From assembly GCA_039033995.1 (NCBI GenBank), contig JBCCBP010000008.1, positions 38,238 through 102,237 on the forward strand: a stretch of 64,000 bases of DNA, given 5' to 3'. A model generated the notes under the pieces. It worked only from the letters and a program-made list of their open reading frames with translations. It was not told the DNA's origin and did no database searches. This DNA is from CALBPI01 sp039033995 (GTDB lineage: Bacteria; Pseudomonadota; Gammaproteobacteria; Steroidobacterales; Woeseiaceae). The position numbers and the translations under genes are program-made. Shown one piece after another: positions 27,169 through 35,659 of this stretch. Every line of letters starts with the position of its first letter. The stretch's first letter is position 1.

Positions 27169-27546
27169 ACGGGTACTGTCAGACCAGAAAAATACGCCAA
27201 CGATCGTCTGACGACCGAGACGACGAGTAGCGGTGTCACCACCTACGCCTACGACGATAACGGCAACACGAGCAGTCGTAGCACGCCGACCACGACTACG
27301 CTCTACAGCTACGATAGTCGCGACCGGCTGATCGATGTCGATGGTGTGACGCAATACACCTATGACGCCAACGGTGCACGTCAGAGCGCGACCACCGCCG
27401 GTGTGCTTACCCGCTACGTGGCGGATACCAACCGTGCTTATGCGCAGGTGATTGAAGAAACCAGCTCATCTCCGCGTCACCGACTTCGATCTTCTTGCCC
27501 ACGACAGATTGCTGCTGGTTACAATGAGAACGGCGTCCAGATCTAA
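27169..27546 (+). pseudogene. RHS/YD-repeat fragment, 5' and 3' truncated
   Basis: From about 27181 the frame reads EKYANDRLTTETT, then several YD-type repeats (YAYDDNGNTSSR, YSYDSRDRLIDVDG, YTYDANGARQS) and finally RYVADTNRAYAQVIEE, a classic RHS core sequence. It lacks any start or the N-terminal shell, and the RHS homology stops after VIEE, with unrelated residues to the stop at 27546. It is in the same frame as the preceding aspartyl-protease gene, separated only by that gene's TAG. I read it as a decayed remnant of an RHS toxin or wall-associated protein gene. Confidence 0.8.
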
Positions 27547-27587
27547 AGTAACCGAGAAAGAGCACGCCTAGTGAGCACCCAATAATC

Positions 27588-28331
27588 ATGACCCACTGCA
27601 AAAACTGCGGTGCAGCGCTCGCCGGTGAATACTGCGCGCAGTGTGGCCAGCGGAACAAGAGCTTCGATCGACCGATTTGGCGACTGCTCGGCGACGTCGT
27701 ACGAGAGACCTTTGAAGTTGATGGGCGTACCGCCAACACCATCAAAACACTCCTGGTCGATCCCGGTGGGCTCACCGCTGAGTATTTGGCCGGCCGGCGT
27801 GCAAGGTACACGCCACCCTTGCGTCTCTACTTGGCCTTTAGTATCGCGTTCTTCTTGCTGATCGCTTGGTTCGCATCGGTCGAACTACTTGGCCAACCGG
27901 GCGTCGACCCAGTGTTCGACGCAGCCATCGAATCAAGGTTTCTGTCCGACGACTTGCCAACCGTCATGATTGTTCTGCTGCCGGTCTTCGCGATGCTGAT
28001 GAAGGCGATGTATCGACATCGGCTCTACTTCGACCACGTCATCTTCTCGCTGCATCTGCACTGCGTCGCCTATGTCGCCTTTGCGGTCATCGTGCCACTA
28101 GAAGTTGTTGCGGAGAGCAGCACTTTCTTGTTGATCATGCAGGCGCTAACGCTGGTTGGCTTTCTGATCTACATCGCTTTCGCCGTACGACGCGTTTTCG
28201 GGATGAGTTGGTTATCTGTGATACTCCGAACGGTGATCGTGCTTGCGCTCTATATGGTCATCGTGTCGTTATCGATCGAGTACACAAGCGAGCAGGCTAT
28301 CAGCCAGAGCGTCGCTATCACTCCAAACTAG
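27588..28331 (+). CDS. DUF3667 family zinc-ribbon membrane protein (copy A)
   Basis: A 247-residue protein. A short N-terminal zinc ribbon has Cys4, Cys7, Cys16 and Cys19. The conserved DUF3667 segment (FEVDGRTANTIKTLL..PGGLTAEYLAGRRARYTPPLRLYL) follows, then about five transmembrane helices to the C-terminus. The family has no known function. A second family member lies at 32664-33491. It is 41 bases after the RHS remnant, so it was probably there before the decay or arrived with the same accessory segment. Confidence 0.85.
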   Translation: MTHCKNCGAALAGEYCAQCGQRNKSFDRPIWRLLGDVVRETFEVDGRTANTIKTLLVDPGGLTAEYLAGRRARYTPPLRLYLAFSIAFFLLIAWFASVELLGQPGVDPVFDAAIESRFLSDDLPTVMIVLLPVFAMLMKAMYRHRLYFDHVIFSLHLHCVAYVAFAVIVPLEVVAESSTFLLIMQALTLVGFLIYIAFAVRRVFGMSWLSVILRTVIVLALYMVIVSLSIEYTSEQAISQSVAITPN

Positions 28332-28347
28332 CACGAGTATCGAACGA

Positions 28348-28683
28348 CTATTCGAAGCGAACGCGTTCGTCCTTTTGAAGGCGCCTTGCCCACCGCAGCA
28401 TCCAGTACCCAAATAGGAGATTGATGACTATTCGGAAGGGAAAGTAAGCTAACGCGGGTAAGCTGAACATCCAGTCGATCAATGTGTCGGGCGCAAGAAA
28501 GTAGGCGACATCCTTAAGCCAGTACAGGTATCTCAGATGGGCCCTTAAATGTTCATCAACCGACAGATCAACGCCAAGACCAGGGGAGGTAAACACTTCC
28601 CACGCGGCGTATACCGTGATCGCCGCATCAAACAGGGCACCAATCAACCCTGACCATGCCAAAACAACTAGGGTCTTACGCAA
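28348..28683 (-). CDS. Small uncharacterised membrane protein
   Basis: A 111-residue protein with hydrophobic segments at about 5-30, 55-70 and 73-97, and a basic C-terminal end (RWARRLQKDE). I do not recognise the family. It is convergent with the DUF3667 gene, 16 bases away. Its composition and clear membrane pattern support a real gene over a shadow frame, but with moderate certainty. Confidence 0.6.
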   Translation of the reverse strand: MRKTLVVLAWSGLIGALFDAAITVYAAWEVFTSPGLGVDLSVDEHLRAHLRYLYWLKDVAYFLAPDTLIDWMFSLPALAYFPFRIVINLLFGYWMLRWARRLQKDERVRFE

Positions 28684-29047
28684 GCGTCTACCTCAGAGGG
28701 TTACAGTGTGTTTCGCTTGCACGCAGGTGAGTCGTCCTGGATACTCGGCTTCAAGCCCGTCACCCGAACTAATGTCGTATTCCGCATCGATTGCTTTGCG
28801 ACGCCAGCCAACGCCGGCGTCGCAAAGCACTCATCTATCCGTCAAGGCTTACTCCCCATCCTTGTGCGCAGTGCCCGTCACGTCCGTGTGAAGTTGACGA
28901 CGACGTCTATGCCTTGCATCGTTTTTCAGGCACAGATCACAGTACTCACTGGCAGTGGTTCAATCGCAGCCTAAAATGCTTGCGAATGGTGCGCGCTGTA
29001 GTGCTAACTTAGACGCTCCAAACCGTTATAAAGCATCGAGTAACTCC
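28684..29047. other. 364-base intergenic region with a strong hairpin
   Basis: This gap lies between the divergent small membrane protein and the DUF885-like gene. No open frame in it looks coding. It contains one long perfect inverted repeat (listed separately at 28793-28828). It must also hold the two divergent promoters; I cannot place them reliably. Confidence 0.5.
28793..28828. repeat. Perfect 13-bp inverted repeat in a divergent intergenic region
   Basis: GCTTTGCGACGCC (28793-28805) pairs perfectly with GGCGTCGCAAAGC (28816-28828) around a 10-base loop AGCCAACGCC. No T-tract follows on either strand. Its location upstream of both neighbours is unusual for a terminator. It could be the remains of a repetitive element, an RNA hairpin in a leader, or the end of a lost gene. 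Confidence 0.8.
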
Positions 29048-30682
29048 ATGAAACGACTAGTCTGGCTAGTGCTGCTGATACCTACCGTCGGCGTTGCCGA
29101 GTCATCGCACGATGACCTCGTCAGCTTGTTCAAGGAATGGCGAACGTTCGAACGACCGCCAGCCAGGAATGGTGCGCCTGATTACTCGGTCGCGACCTTC
29201 GAGGCGCGGCAATCCGAGTTCGAAGCATTGCAACGACGGCTGATGAACATGGAAATCGACTCCTGGTCGATACCAGAGCAGGTCGACTGGCATTTGGTGC
29301 GTGCCGAGATGAACGGCTACGACTTCAATCGTCGTGTGCTAACACCCTGGGCGCGGGACCCGGCGTACTACAACACCATCTGGACTTACCGCAGTGACGT
29401 GCCCGCACATGAGGGTCCCACTCACCATGCTGTCGTCGAGATCTGGCAATACACGTTCCCGTTGTCTACCGAAGCGCAGACAAAACTCGCGAAGGAGCTG
29501 GCCGTCATTCCACCGCTGTTTGCTCAGGCGAAGCAAAACCTGACGGGCAACGCGCGCGAGTTGTGGGTGACGGGGATTCGCGATGTGCGTTCGGATATTA
29601 CCGATCTGTATGCGATTGCCGAACAACTGGACGACGCGACGAGTCCGGAACTACTGACGGCTATTGCCGAGGCACGCGCTGCCGCCGTCGATCTGGTCGC
29701 ATGGCTCGAGGCGGAGTCGTCGAAGAAGACCGGACCATCGGGTATCGGCAAGGACAACTACACGTGGTATCAGCAGAACGTGCACCTCGTGCCGATGACG
29801 TGGGAAGACGAGGTGCGACTGCTGCAGCGGGAGCTGGATCGTGCGTGGTCGTCGTTGAAACTGGAAGAACATCGCAATCGAAGCTTGCCACCGCTCGCGG
29901 CCGTCAAAACGCCCGAGGAATACGAAGCGCGCGGTCTGGAGGCTGTCGATCGCATTATGCGCTTTGTTGAGAACCAAGACATTCTGACGGTGACCGACTA
30001 CATGAAGCCGGCACTGCTCGCCCATCTGGGGGTTTATGTGCCGGAGGAAACCCGGAACTTCTTCTGGATTACGGCCCACCTAGATCCGGCGCCGCTGTAC
30101 ACCCATTTCTACCACTGGTGGGAGCTCGCGCGGATGGACAGAGAGCCTCACCCAAGCCCGATTCGTCAGGGCGCACTGCTCTACAACATTTTCGATAGCC
30201 GCAACGAGGGTACGGCAACCGGCGTGGAGGAGATGTTCATGCACGCGGGTCTCTACGATGATAGCCCGCGCTCACGAGAGCTCGTCTGGATATTGCTGGC
30301 ACAACGCGCCGCGAGAGGTCTCGGTTCGCTGTACGCCCATGCCAACGAGATGACGATGGAAGAGGCGGGCGGCATTCATATGGAGTGGACGCCGCGTGGC
30401 TGGATGAAGACCGAGAAAGAGCTGCTTATTTTCGAACAACATCTGTATCTGCGTCAGCCCGGATACGGCACGAGTTACGTGACCGGTAAATATCTTCTGG
30501 AACGCACGCTTGCCGACTACGCCAAGCTTGCCGAAGACCGTGGTGAGGACATGCGCCTCGGCAATTTTTTCGATGCACTGAATCATATCGACAGTATTCC
30601 GATATCTCTCGCGCGCTGGGAGATGACCGGTCTGGATGATGAAGTGAGCGCGTTGATGACCAATGGCGGGGCGAACGAGTAG
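29048..30682 (+). CDS. Exported DUF885-like protein
   Basis: A 544-residue protein. The ATG at 29048 begins a signal peptide ending near GVAES; an open extension upstream is non-conserved. The C-terminal half has features reminiscent of the DUF885 family of putative metallopeptidases: NEGTATGVEEMFMHAGL where the family has its EG..LYAE helix, and PGYGTSYVTGKYLL where it has a PGQA..Y..GK motif. I do not see an intact HExxH, so peptidase activity is uncertain. It is predicted periplasmic. It ends 12 bases from the convergent HAD gene. Confidence 0.72.
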   Translation: MKRLVWLVLLIPTVGVAESSHDDLVSLFKEWRTFERPPARNGAPDYSVATFEARQSEFEALQRRLMNMEIDSWSIPEQVDWHLVRAEMNGYDFNRRVLTPWARDPAYYNTIWTYRSDVPAHEGPTHHAVVEIWQYTFPLSTEAQTKLAKELAVIPPLFAQAKQNLTGNARELWVTGIRDVRSDITDLYAIAEQLDDATSPELLTAIAEARAAAVDLVAWLEAESSKKTGPSGIGKDNYTWYQQNVHLVPMTWEDEVRLLQRELDRAWSSLKLEEHRNRSLPPLAAVKTPEEYEARGLEAVDRIMRFVENQDILTVTDYMKPALLAHLGVYVPEETRNFFWITAHLDPAPLYTHFYHWWELARMDREPHPSPIRQGALLYNIFDSRNEGTATGVEEMFMHAGLYDDSPRSRELVWILLAQRAARGLGSLYAHANEMTMEEAGGIHMEWTPRGWMKTEKELLIFEQHLYLRQPGYGTSYVTGKYLLERTLADYAKLAEDRGEDMRLGNFFDALNHIDSIPISLARWEMTGLDDEVSALMTNGGANE

Positions 30683-30694
30683 CGGCGTTCGCGT

Positions 30695-31336
30695 CTAAGC
30701 CGGCCAGGGGATCGCCGAGAGCAAGTCTTCGGGCTTATCGACAATTTTGTCCGCGCCCGCATCCTGAAGCTCATCGCGACTGCCATACCCATAGGTGACT
30801 CCGATGGACTTGAGTTGACTGGCACGGGCGCCGGCAATGTCGTGCTTTCTATCACCGACCATGACCGCGTTCTCGCCGACCCCGATTTCTTCGACTGCGT
30901 GCCGGAGCAAGAGACCTTTATCGGCCCGGGTACCATCGAGTTCAGCACCGAATACTCTGGTGAAGAACTGACGCAGCTCGAAGTGGTCGATGATCTGATC
31001 TGCGAAAACCGCTGGCTTGCTGGTGGCGACGTACAGCGGCAGCCCTCTGTCAGTGAGTGTTTGTAGTACGTCCGTAATGCCCGGGTAGCGCTCATTCTCC
31101 CGCCAACCAATTTCGCTGAATCGGTCGCGGTAATAGTCGACGGCTTTCGCTGCGCGATCGCTGCCCACCAGTTGGTCGAAACTCTGTTGCAAGGGTGGAC
31201 CGATGCACCACGTCAGATCATCGCCGAGCGGTGAAGCAAATCCCAATCGATCCATGGCGTAGCGAATGCTGCGCACAATCCCGGGTTTTGGGTCAGTCAA
31301 CGTGCCGTCGAGGTCAAAAAAGACCGCGCTAATCAT
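30695..31336 (-). CDS. HAD-family phosphatase, phosphoglycolate phosphatase-like
   Basis: A 213-residue HAD hydrolase of the Gph/PGP type. Motif I is FFDLDGTLTDP with the nucleophilic Asp, motif II is YVATSKP and motif IV is MVGDRKHDIAGA. The cap lies between about residues 15 and 80. I choose the ATG at 31336 because GGAG sits seven bases before it; the GTG at 31342 would abut that site. Candidate substrates are 2-phosphoglycolate or other small phosphoesters. It is the downstream gene after the membrane protein/XRE pair, 30 bases beyond the XRE gene, and may be co-transcribed. Confidence 0.85.
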   Translation of the reverse strand: MISAVFFDLDGTLTDPKPGIVRSIRYAMDRLGFASPLGDDLTWCIGPPLQQSFDQLVGSDRAAKAVDYYRDRFSEIGWRENERYPGITDVLQTLTDRGLPLYVATSKPAVFADQIIDHFELRQFFTRVFGAELDGTRADKGLLLRHAVEEIGVGENAVMVGDRKHDIAGARASQLKSIGVTYGYGSRDELQDAGADKIVDKPEDLLSAIPWPA

Positions 31337-31366
31337 AGACACACTCCAGCGCTGAGTGTGGTTGTG

Positions 31367-31567
31367 TCACGATTCCACGCCGTCATCAAAGATGTCTTCG
31401 ATAGCCAGCTCAAACACGCGTGCCACGCGAAACGCCAGCGGCAGGCTCGGATCGTATTTACCTTTCTCCAGCGCGTTCACTGTTTGTCGTGATACCAATA
31501 GCGCTTCAGCGAGCTGTGCTTGGGTCCAGTCACGCTCGGCGCGGAGCGCCTTGAGCCGGTTTTTCAA
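31367..31567 (-). CDS. XRE-family helix-turn-helix regulator, 66 residues
   Basis: A compact regulator consisting almost entirely of a Cro/CI-type helix-turn-helix (RDWTQAQLAEALLVSRQTVNALEKGKYDPSLPLAF). It is of the YozG/small XRE type usually paired with a membrane protein. The start codon is TTG at 31567, with GGAG six bases upstream, and it overlaps the stop of the upstream membrane gene (TTGA). It is likely an autoregulator acting on the operator region at 32010-32064. Confidence 0.88.
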   Translation of the reverse strand: MKNRLKALRAERDWTQAQLAEALLVSRQTVNALEKGKYDPSLPLAFRVARVFELAIEDIFDDGVES

Positions 31568-31983
31568 TAGTATCTCCGAAAGCCGACAACGATGCTGACG
31601 ATGTAGGTCAACGCCATCGCGACAGCGAAGTAACTGACGTGCATGCGCGTGGCGAGCAAGCCAGCGATATCCGCTACTGAGTAGCTGAAACCGAGCACAA
31701 ACCCGACACCGAGTGTAATACCCATCGCTTCGAGCTGAATCTTCTGATGCATCTCATCAAGGGTGTGCAGGTGGTGTTTGTTGGCTAAAATCATGCCGAT
31801 ACCCACGGCGAAATGCACAACGGTTGTGAAGGCCGCAAGGGCTTTGTTATTCGGCCAGAGGAACTCCGAACCGAAAACGGCGATCGCCATCATGAGTAGC
31901 CATGCGGCTGTCCATAAAGCCAGCCTGACGGTTGCTTGAGACTGTTGGTTTTGCTGTTCCTTGTGTGCGGTTGGTGAGTTCAT
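31564..31983 (-). CDS. Four-helix membrane protein paired with an XRE regulator
   Basis: A 139-residue membrane protein with four predicted helices (about 23-41, 50-68, 88-110 and 115-135) and a His-rich cytoplasmic loop (NKHHLHTLDEMHQK). The ATG at 31983 has AGGA seven bases upstream; a GTG three bases earlier is possible. It is immediately followed by, and overlaps, a small XRE regulator gene. Such pairs are widespread, but the function of the membrane partner is unknown. Confidence 0.8.
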   Translation of the reverse strand: MNSPTAHKEQQNQQSQATVRLALWTAAWLLMMAIAVFGSEFLWPNNKALAAFTTVVHFAVGIGMILANKHHLHTLDEMHQKIQLEAMGITLGVGFVLGFSYSVADIAGLLATRMHVSYFAVAMALTYIVSIVVGFRRYY

Positions 31984-32009
31984 CACGGTTCCTGGCCTTC
32001 GATTAGAAT

Positions 32010-32064
32010 GTAAAGTGTGCTTTACTTTATCACTCAGGCTAATGATGTCAAGTACCCTTTACTT
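32010..32064. promoter_or_regulatory. Probable operator region of the membrane protein/XRE operon
   Basis: GTAAAG-TGTG-CTTTAC (32010-32025) is a perfect 6-bp inverted repeat. The octamer CTTTACTT occurs at 32020-32027 and again at 32057-32064, 37 bases apart. Both lie just upstream of the minus-strand operon start at 31983. Repeated half-sites next to a small XRE gene suggest autoregulation. Confidence 0.6.
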
Positions 32065-32124
32065 CAGGTAGCGCTGTGCAATACTCCTGAATAAGTAGCA
32101 GCCATAGGGAATCTGCAGTGATGG

Positions 32125-32508
32125 CTACTCGAGGTTCCACTCAAGCGTATAACTAGCTGGCCTTTCAGTGTCACGCGGCGCGAATCGAAAGCATGCGATG
32201 GCTGTCATTCCCGCTTCGTCAAACACACCGGGTGGCGATGATTTCAGAACACTGATGCTCTCGGGGATGCCCTCTTTCGTTATCGTAAAGCCATAACGCA
32301 CAAACCCTTCAATCCGGTCCAACAAGGCCTGTCGTGGATATTTCGGATTACAGGTCTTCAGTAACTCAACCTTGCCGTAACGCCCCTTTTCACGCTCTTC
32401 GCTTTGGCTGTCATCATCGGCAATGACCAACATCGGGCACGCGAACACGATCAGCAACCCGTACAAAAGACCACTCCATCGAACCTGACGGGCGCTTGCT
32501 ATTGCCAT
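32125..32508 (-). CDS. TonB-like C-terminal domain protein
   Basis: A 127-residue protein with an N-terminal signal or anchor helix (about 10-30), a short acidic and basic linker, and a TonB C-terminal fold: NPKYPRQAL, then EGFVRYGFTITKEGIPESISVLKSS and a final FDEAGMTAIACFRFAP. This pattern is the TonB-family beta-alpha-beta signature. No ExbB/ExbD or proline-rich spacer is nearby, so it may be a stand-alone periplasmic TonB-box-fold protein rather than the main energy transducer. GGAG lies nine bases before the ATG. Confidence 0.8.
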   Translation of the reverse strand: MAIASARQVRWSGLLYGLLIVFACPMLVIADDDSQSEEREKGRYGKVELLKTCNPKYPRQALLDRIEGFVRYGFTITKEGIPESISVLKSSPPGVFDEAGMTAIACFRFAPRDTERPASYTLEWNLE

Positions 32509-32663
32509 GATTGGTGCTCCGTTTCGCTAATGAGGGCTAGTTTACCTATGATTGTCATTGAACGATCGCTCCACGTAGCCTTGGCAAACGATGTGTGTGT
32601 CGTCGGACCGACGGACGGCTGGGTCACACAGCATTGCTTGGTTTGATTGAGGGAGGGCACGAG

Positions 32664-33491
32664 GTGCATTGCAACAATTGTGGCTTCGAGCTGCGCGCCA
32701 CAGATCACTATTGCCCCAACTGTGGGCAGAGCGTCACGTCTGGCCGCGACCGCAGCTTCGCGCATCTGATGCGCGCGAGCTTTGTTGAAGTGGCATCGGT
32801 CGATAGCCGGCTCTGGCGTTCATTGCGAGCGCTCTTTTCCAAGCCCGGGTTTTTGTCGCGAGAATATCAACTCGGTCGACGGCGGCGCTTCCTGTCGCCT
32901 ATCGGTATCTTCCTGCTGGCTAACCTGCTGTATTTTTTGGCGCCGCCGATTTCGGATCTCCAACTGACGCTGGAGCAGCAATATAAGCTGCAGTTCTATC
33001 GCGGTTGGATCACCGGTTGGGTGGACGGCTACATTGCTGATACCGGCAGTACGTTCGAGGCCGTAGCGCGTCACTACGAATTGCGAATCGCAGAACTCGC
33101 AAAACTGATGGTAATCCTGCATGTGCCATTGCTGGCGCTGTTCAGCATGTTGGCGTTTATCGACAAGCGGCTCTATTACGCCGATCACGTCGTTATCGCG
33201 TTTCACTACTTTGCGTTTCTGATGCTGTATCTGATCACAACCAGCGCGATTGTCTACACCGCGTTTTGGGCGGCACCAGCACTGGTTCGCCTGACCATGC
33301 CGTACTTGGCGACCATCGTCGTGCTTGCACAGTTTCTTTATGTGCCGCCAATGCTAAAGCGTGCGATGGCTGTGCCATGGTGGCGAGCGATTCTGATGAC
33401 GCCCTTGTTCGTCGCTGGTCTGTTTGTCGCGCACACGCTGTATCGCTTCATACAGTTCGTGGTGGGATTCTCACTGGTGACACTCAGTTAA
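32664..33491 (+). CDS. DUF3667 family zinc-ribbon membrane protein (copy B)
   Basis: A 275-residue paralogue of the protein at 27588. I choose the GTG at 32664 because GAGGGAGGG at 32649-32657 lies six bases upstream and the zinc ribbon starts at once (Cys3, Cys6, Cys17, Cys20). The DUF3667 core follows (DSRLWRSLRALFSKPGFLSREYQLGRRRRFLSPIGIFLLANLLYF) and then about five transmembrane helices. The open frame from 32595 adds an unlikely leader. Its stop overlaps the convergent PanE-like gene by eight bases. Function is unknown. Confidence 0.85.
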   Translation: MHCNNCGFELRATDHYCPNCGQSVTSGRDRSFAHLMRASFVEVASVDSRLWRSLRALFSKPGFLSREYQLGRRRRFLSPIGIFLLANLLYFLAPPISDLQLTLEQQYKLQFYRGWITGWVDGYIADTGSTFEAVARHYELRIAELAKLMVILHVPLLALFSMLAFIDKRLYYADHVVIAFHYFAFLMLYLITTSAIVYTAFWAAPALVRLTMPYLATIVVLAQFLYVPPMLKRAMAVPWWRAILMTPLFVAGLFVAHTLYRFIQFVVGFSLVTLS

Positions 33492-34500
33492 TCGCAGCGA
33501 GTATCTCCTCACCGCTCATGCACGGCGACCGGCCTTTTTCGAATGCGACTTTGACCAGCGCCATAATCGTTGCGTTGATCGGTGCTTCGGTGCCGACAGT
33601 CTTCGCCAGTCGAACGATTTCGCCCTGCAGATAGTCTATTTCTGGCGGACGCCCAGCGTCCAGGTCATCCAGCATCGACGATCGAGCGCTGGCGTCGATC
33701 TTGACGATCGTATTCATGATGATCCGATAGAGAAAGTTGGGCAGTCGCAGAATACGAATCATTTTCCGAGGCGGTGCACCGCCGAATTTCTCGGGCTTGA
33801 TGCCGGCCATCGAGACGACGGCAAGACTTTCCTCGATCATCAGTGCGAGCGCCTGGCGGTAGGGTCGCTGCATCAGGCCGGCTTTGAGGGTGCCACCGGA
33901 CAACGTGTTCATCGCGTTGTTTAAATTCACGAGCAGCTTGCCCCACTGCGTTGCTGCAATATTGTCGACGAGATTGAGCGATTGTCCGGCTTTGCCGAAG
34001 GCGTCTCGCAGCTGCGCTAATGCGTCTGAAGCGTGAGCCGCAACGATCAAATCGCCCTCGGTACCGCAATGAAAAGTGCCTGGTGCTGTGCGGGTGACGT
34101 TGAACGGCACCATACCACCGAGCACGGTGCTATCAGGCAGACGCGATTTCAACGTATCAGGGTTTCTGATGCCATTTTGCAGACTGATGACAATGGCGTC
34201 GCTGCGCACGCTACGCGCGAGTGTTGCACCGGCTTCCAGCGAATCCTGTGATTTCACGGTCACGAGTACTACATCGGCGTGCTGCAGGTCTTCGGCGTCG
34301 CAGGTAAACGTAAACGTATCGGGCGCTGCATCAATCGGGGGGCGTTCGTAGTGGGTAAGCGTCAGGCCATGCTCAGCAAGTTCCTTTTGAAAACGGGGCC
34401 GTCCGATAAATCGCACCGGCACGCCTTGGCTTGCCAACAGGCCACCGAGGTAACAACCGATGGAGCCGGCGCCGAAGACAACAACATTGGGCTGTGTCAT
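33484..34500 (-). CDS. 2-dehydropantoate 2-reductase family protein (PanE-like)
   Basis: A 338-residue NADP-dependent ketoacid reductase family member. The Rossmann motif is VFGAGSIGCYLGGLL at residues 8-22. The catalytic Lys lies in TQWGKLLVNLNNAMNTLSG and the Glu in GRPPEIDYLQGEIV, both in family positions. It could make pantoate for CoA synthesis or reduce another 2-keto acid; panB and panC are not nearby, so I leave the pathway open. It starts three bases after the upstream alpha/beta hydrolase gene and is probably coupled to it. Confidence 0.85.
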   Translation of the reverse strand: MTQPNVVVFGAGSIGCYLGGLLASQGVPVRFIGRPRFQKELAEHGLTLTHYERPPIDAAPDTFTFTCDAEDLQHADVVLVTVKSQDSLEAGATLARSVRSDAIVISLQNGIRNPDTLKSRLPDSTVLGGMVPFNVTRTAPGTFHCGTEGDLIVAAHASDALAQLRDAFGKAGQSLNLVDNIAATQWGKLLVNLNNAMNTLSGGTLKAGLMQRPYRQALALMIEESLAVVSMAGIKPEKFGGAPPRKMIRILRLPNFLYRIIMNTIVKIDASARSSMLDDLDAGRPPEIDYLQGEIVRLAKTVGTEAPINATIMALVKVAFEKGRSPCMSGEEILAAIN

Positions 34501-34503
34501 CAG

Positions 34504-35544
34504 TTAGCGCGCGCTCGCGGCAGGCCGATCCGTGCCGTCACGCAAAAACAGTCGTACCGCTTCATTAAATGCGGCGGCATTGCAACCGGGCTCACCGTGA
34601 CCACAGTCCTTGTCGAATTCGATCAGTGCGGCACCGGTGAGCGTAGCGAACGTCTTGGCCGGTTCCGGCGTCACGACACGATCATCGGTACCAACGATGA
34701 TGAGCAAATCACTGCTGACGCGTGCAGCAGCTTTCGTCATGTCGTTGTCAAAGTCACGCGCCACGTTGTGCGTGTTCATCGCCTCGGCCTGGCGTTGGAT
34801 GTCCCAGCTTTCTGCGATGGTCAGTGTGTCCGCCGCGGCACGCTCGGCGATGGTCGCCATCGTTTGCTCGCGCGAGACTTCTTCGCCCAGCTTTGTGGGC
34901 ACCAGCGCCGTCATCCACATCGCCTGCATTGCCAGCCGCGAGTCGTCACAACGGTCGCAATCACGAAACCATTTCAGGGTCTGGATACGCGCGGTCCAGA
35001 AGGCGATGTCGAATGTGGGCAGACGCGTACTGCCAATCACGGCAATGGCGCGGTCGGCAAAGTCCGGATAGCGCACGACCCACTCGAACGTCTGCATGCC
35101 ACCCATCGAAATACCCATGACGGCATGCAGCGAATCTATGCCGAGGTGCTCCGTCAATAACCGGTGCTGAGTATCGACCATGTCAGCGATGGTGATGGTC
35201 GGGAAGCTGGACCCCGATGTCTTGCTGTGGTTTGAGGGCGAGCTGGAGACGCCATTCGCGAGCGCATCGACCATGATGATGAAGTAGCGCTCGGGGTCGA
35301 TAACATCGGGCGACGCCAGGAATACATGGGCATCGGTTTTGCCGGTGTGCCAGGTTGGCACCAGCACCGCGTTGGATTGGCCGGCGTTGAGCGTACCGTA
35401 GGTGCGATATCCGATGCGACACGGTGCGAGCGTTTCTCCACTGGCCAGCGCGCAGGCATCGAATTCAGCGTAGTCTAGTGGCGTTGGTTCGTTGGCTTGC
35501 GCGGAGAACGTCAGCAGCGCCACGGCTATCCAGAAAAGTCTCAT
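34504..35544 (-). CDS. Exported alpha/beta hydrolase related to homoserine O-acetyltransferase
   Basis: A 346-residue MetX-like alpha/beta hydrolase with an N-terminal signal peptide (cleavage near AQANE). The nucleophile elbow is GISMGGMQTFEW. The acid lies in VGTDDRVV and the His in CGHGEPGC, completing a Ser-Asp-His triad. True MetX is cytoplasmic, so the signal peptide and the isolated location argue for a periplasmic hydrolase or acyltransferase of unknown substrate. It precedes the PanE-like gene with a three-base gap. Confidence 0.82.
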   Translation of the reverse strand: MRLFWIAVALLTFSAQANEPTPLDYAEFDACALASGETLAPCRIGYRTYGTLNAGQSNAVLVPTWHTGKTDAHVFLASPDVIDPERYFIIMVDALANGVSSSPSNHSKTSGSSFPTITIADMVDTQHRLLTEHLGIDSLHAVMGISMGGMQTFEWVVRYPDFADRAIAVIGSTRLPTFDIAFWTARIQTLKWFRDCDRCDDSRLAMQAMWMTALVPTKLGEEVSREQTMATIAERAAADTLTIAESWDIQRQAEAMNTHNVARDFDNDMTKAAARVSSDLLIIVGTDDRVVTPEPAKTFATLTGAALIEFDKDCGHGEPGCNAAAFNEAVRLFLRDGTDRPAASAR

Positions 35545-35659
35545 GTCCTTCTCCCCAGAAGAAACTCATCGCTCTATTGTAGCCTGCCTGACACGCGATG
35601 ACCGCTACGATGACCCGCGAGGTAATTGCAGCCAGCAGCGGCGCAATCATACTCGCGAC

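Noticed and set aside
28793..28828. Possible integron attC site
   Set aside because: I could not find the conserved R'' and R' core sites (RYYYAAC and GTTRRRY) at the ends of the hairpin, and no integrase is present.
34279..35160. A 293-codon plus-strand open frame
   Set aside because: It is antisense to the conserved PanE-like and MetX-like genes and has no domain.
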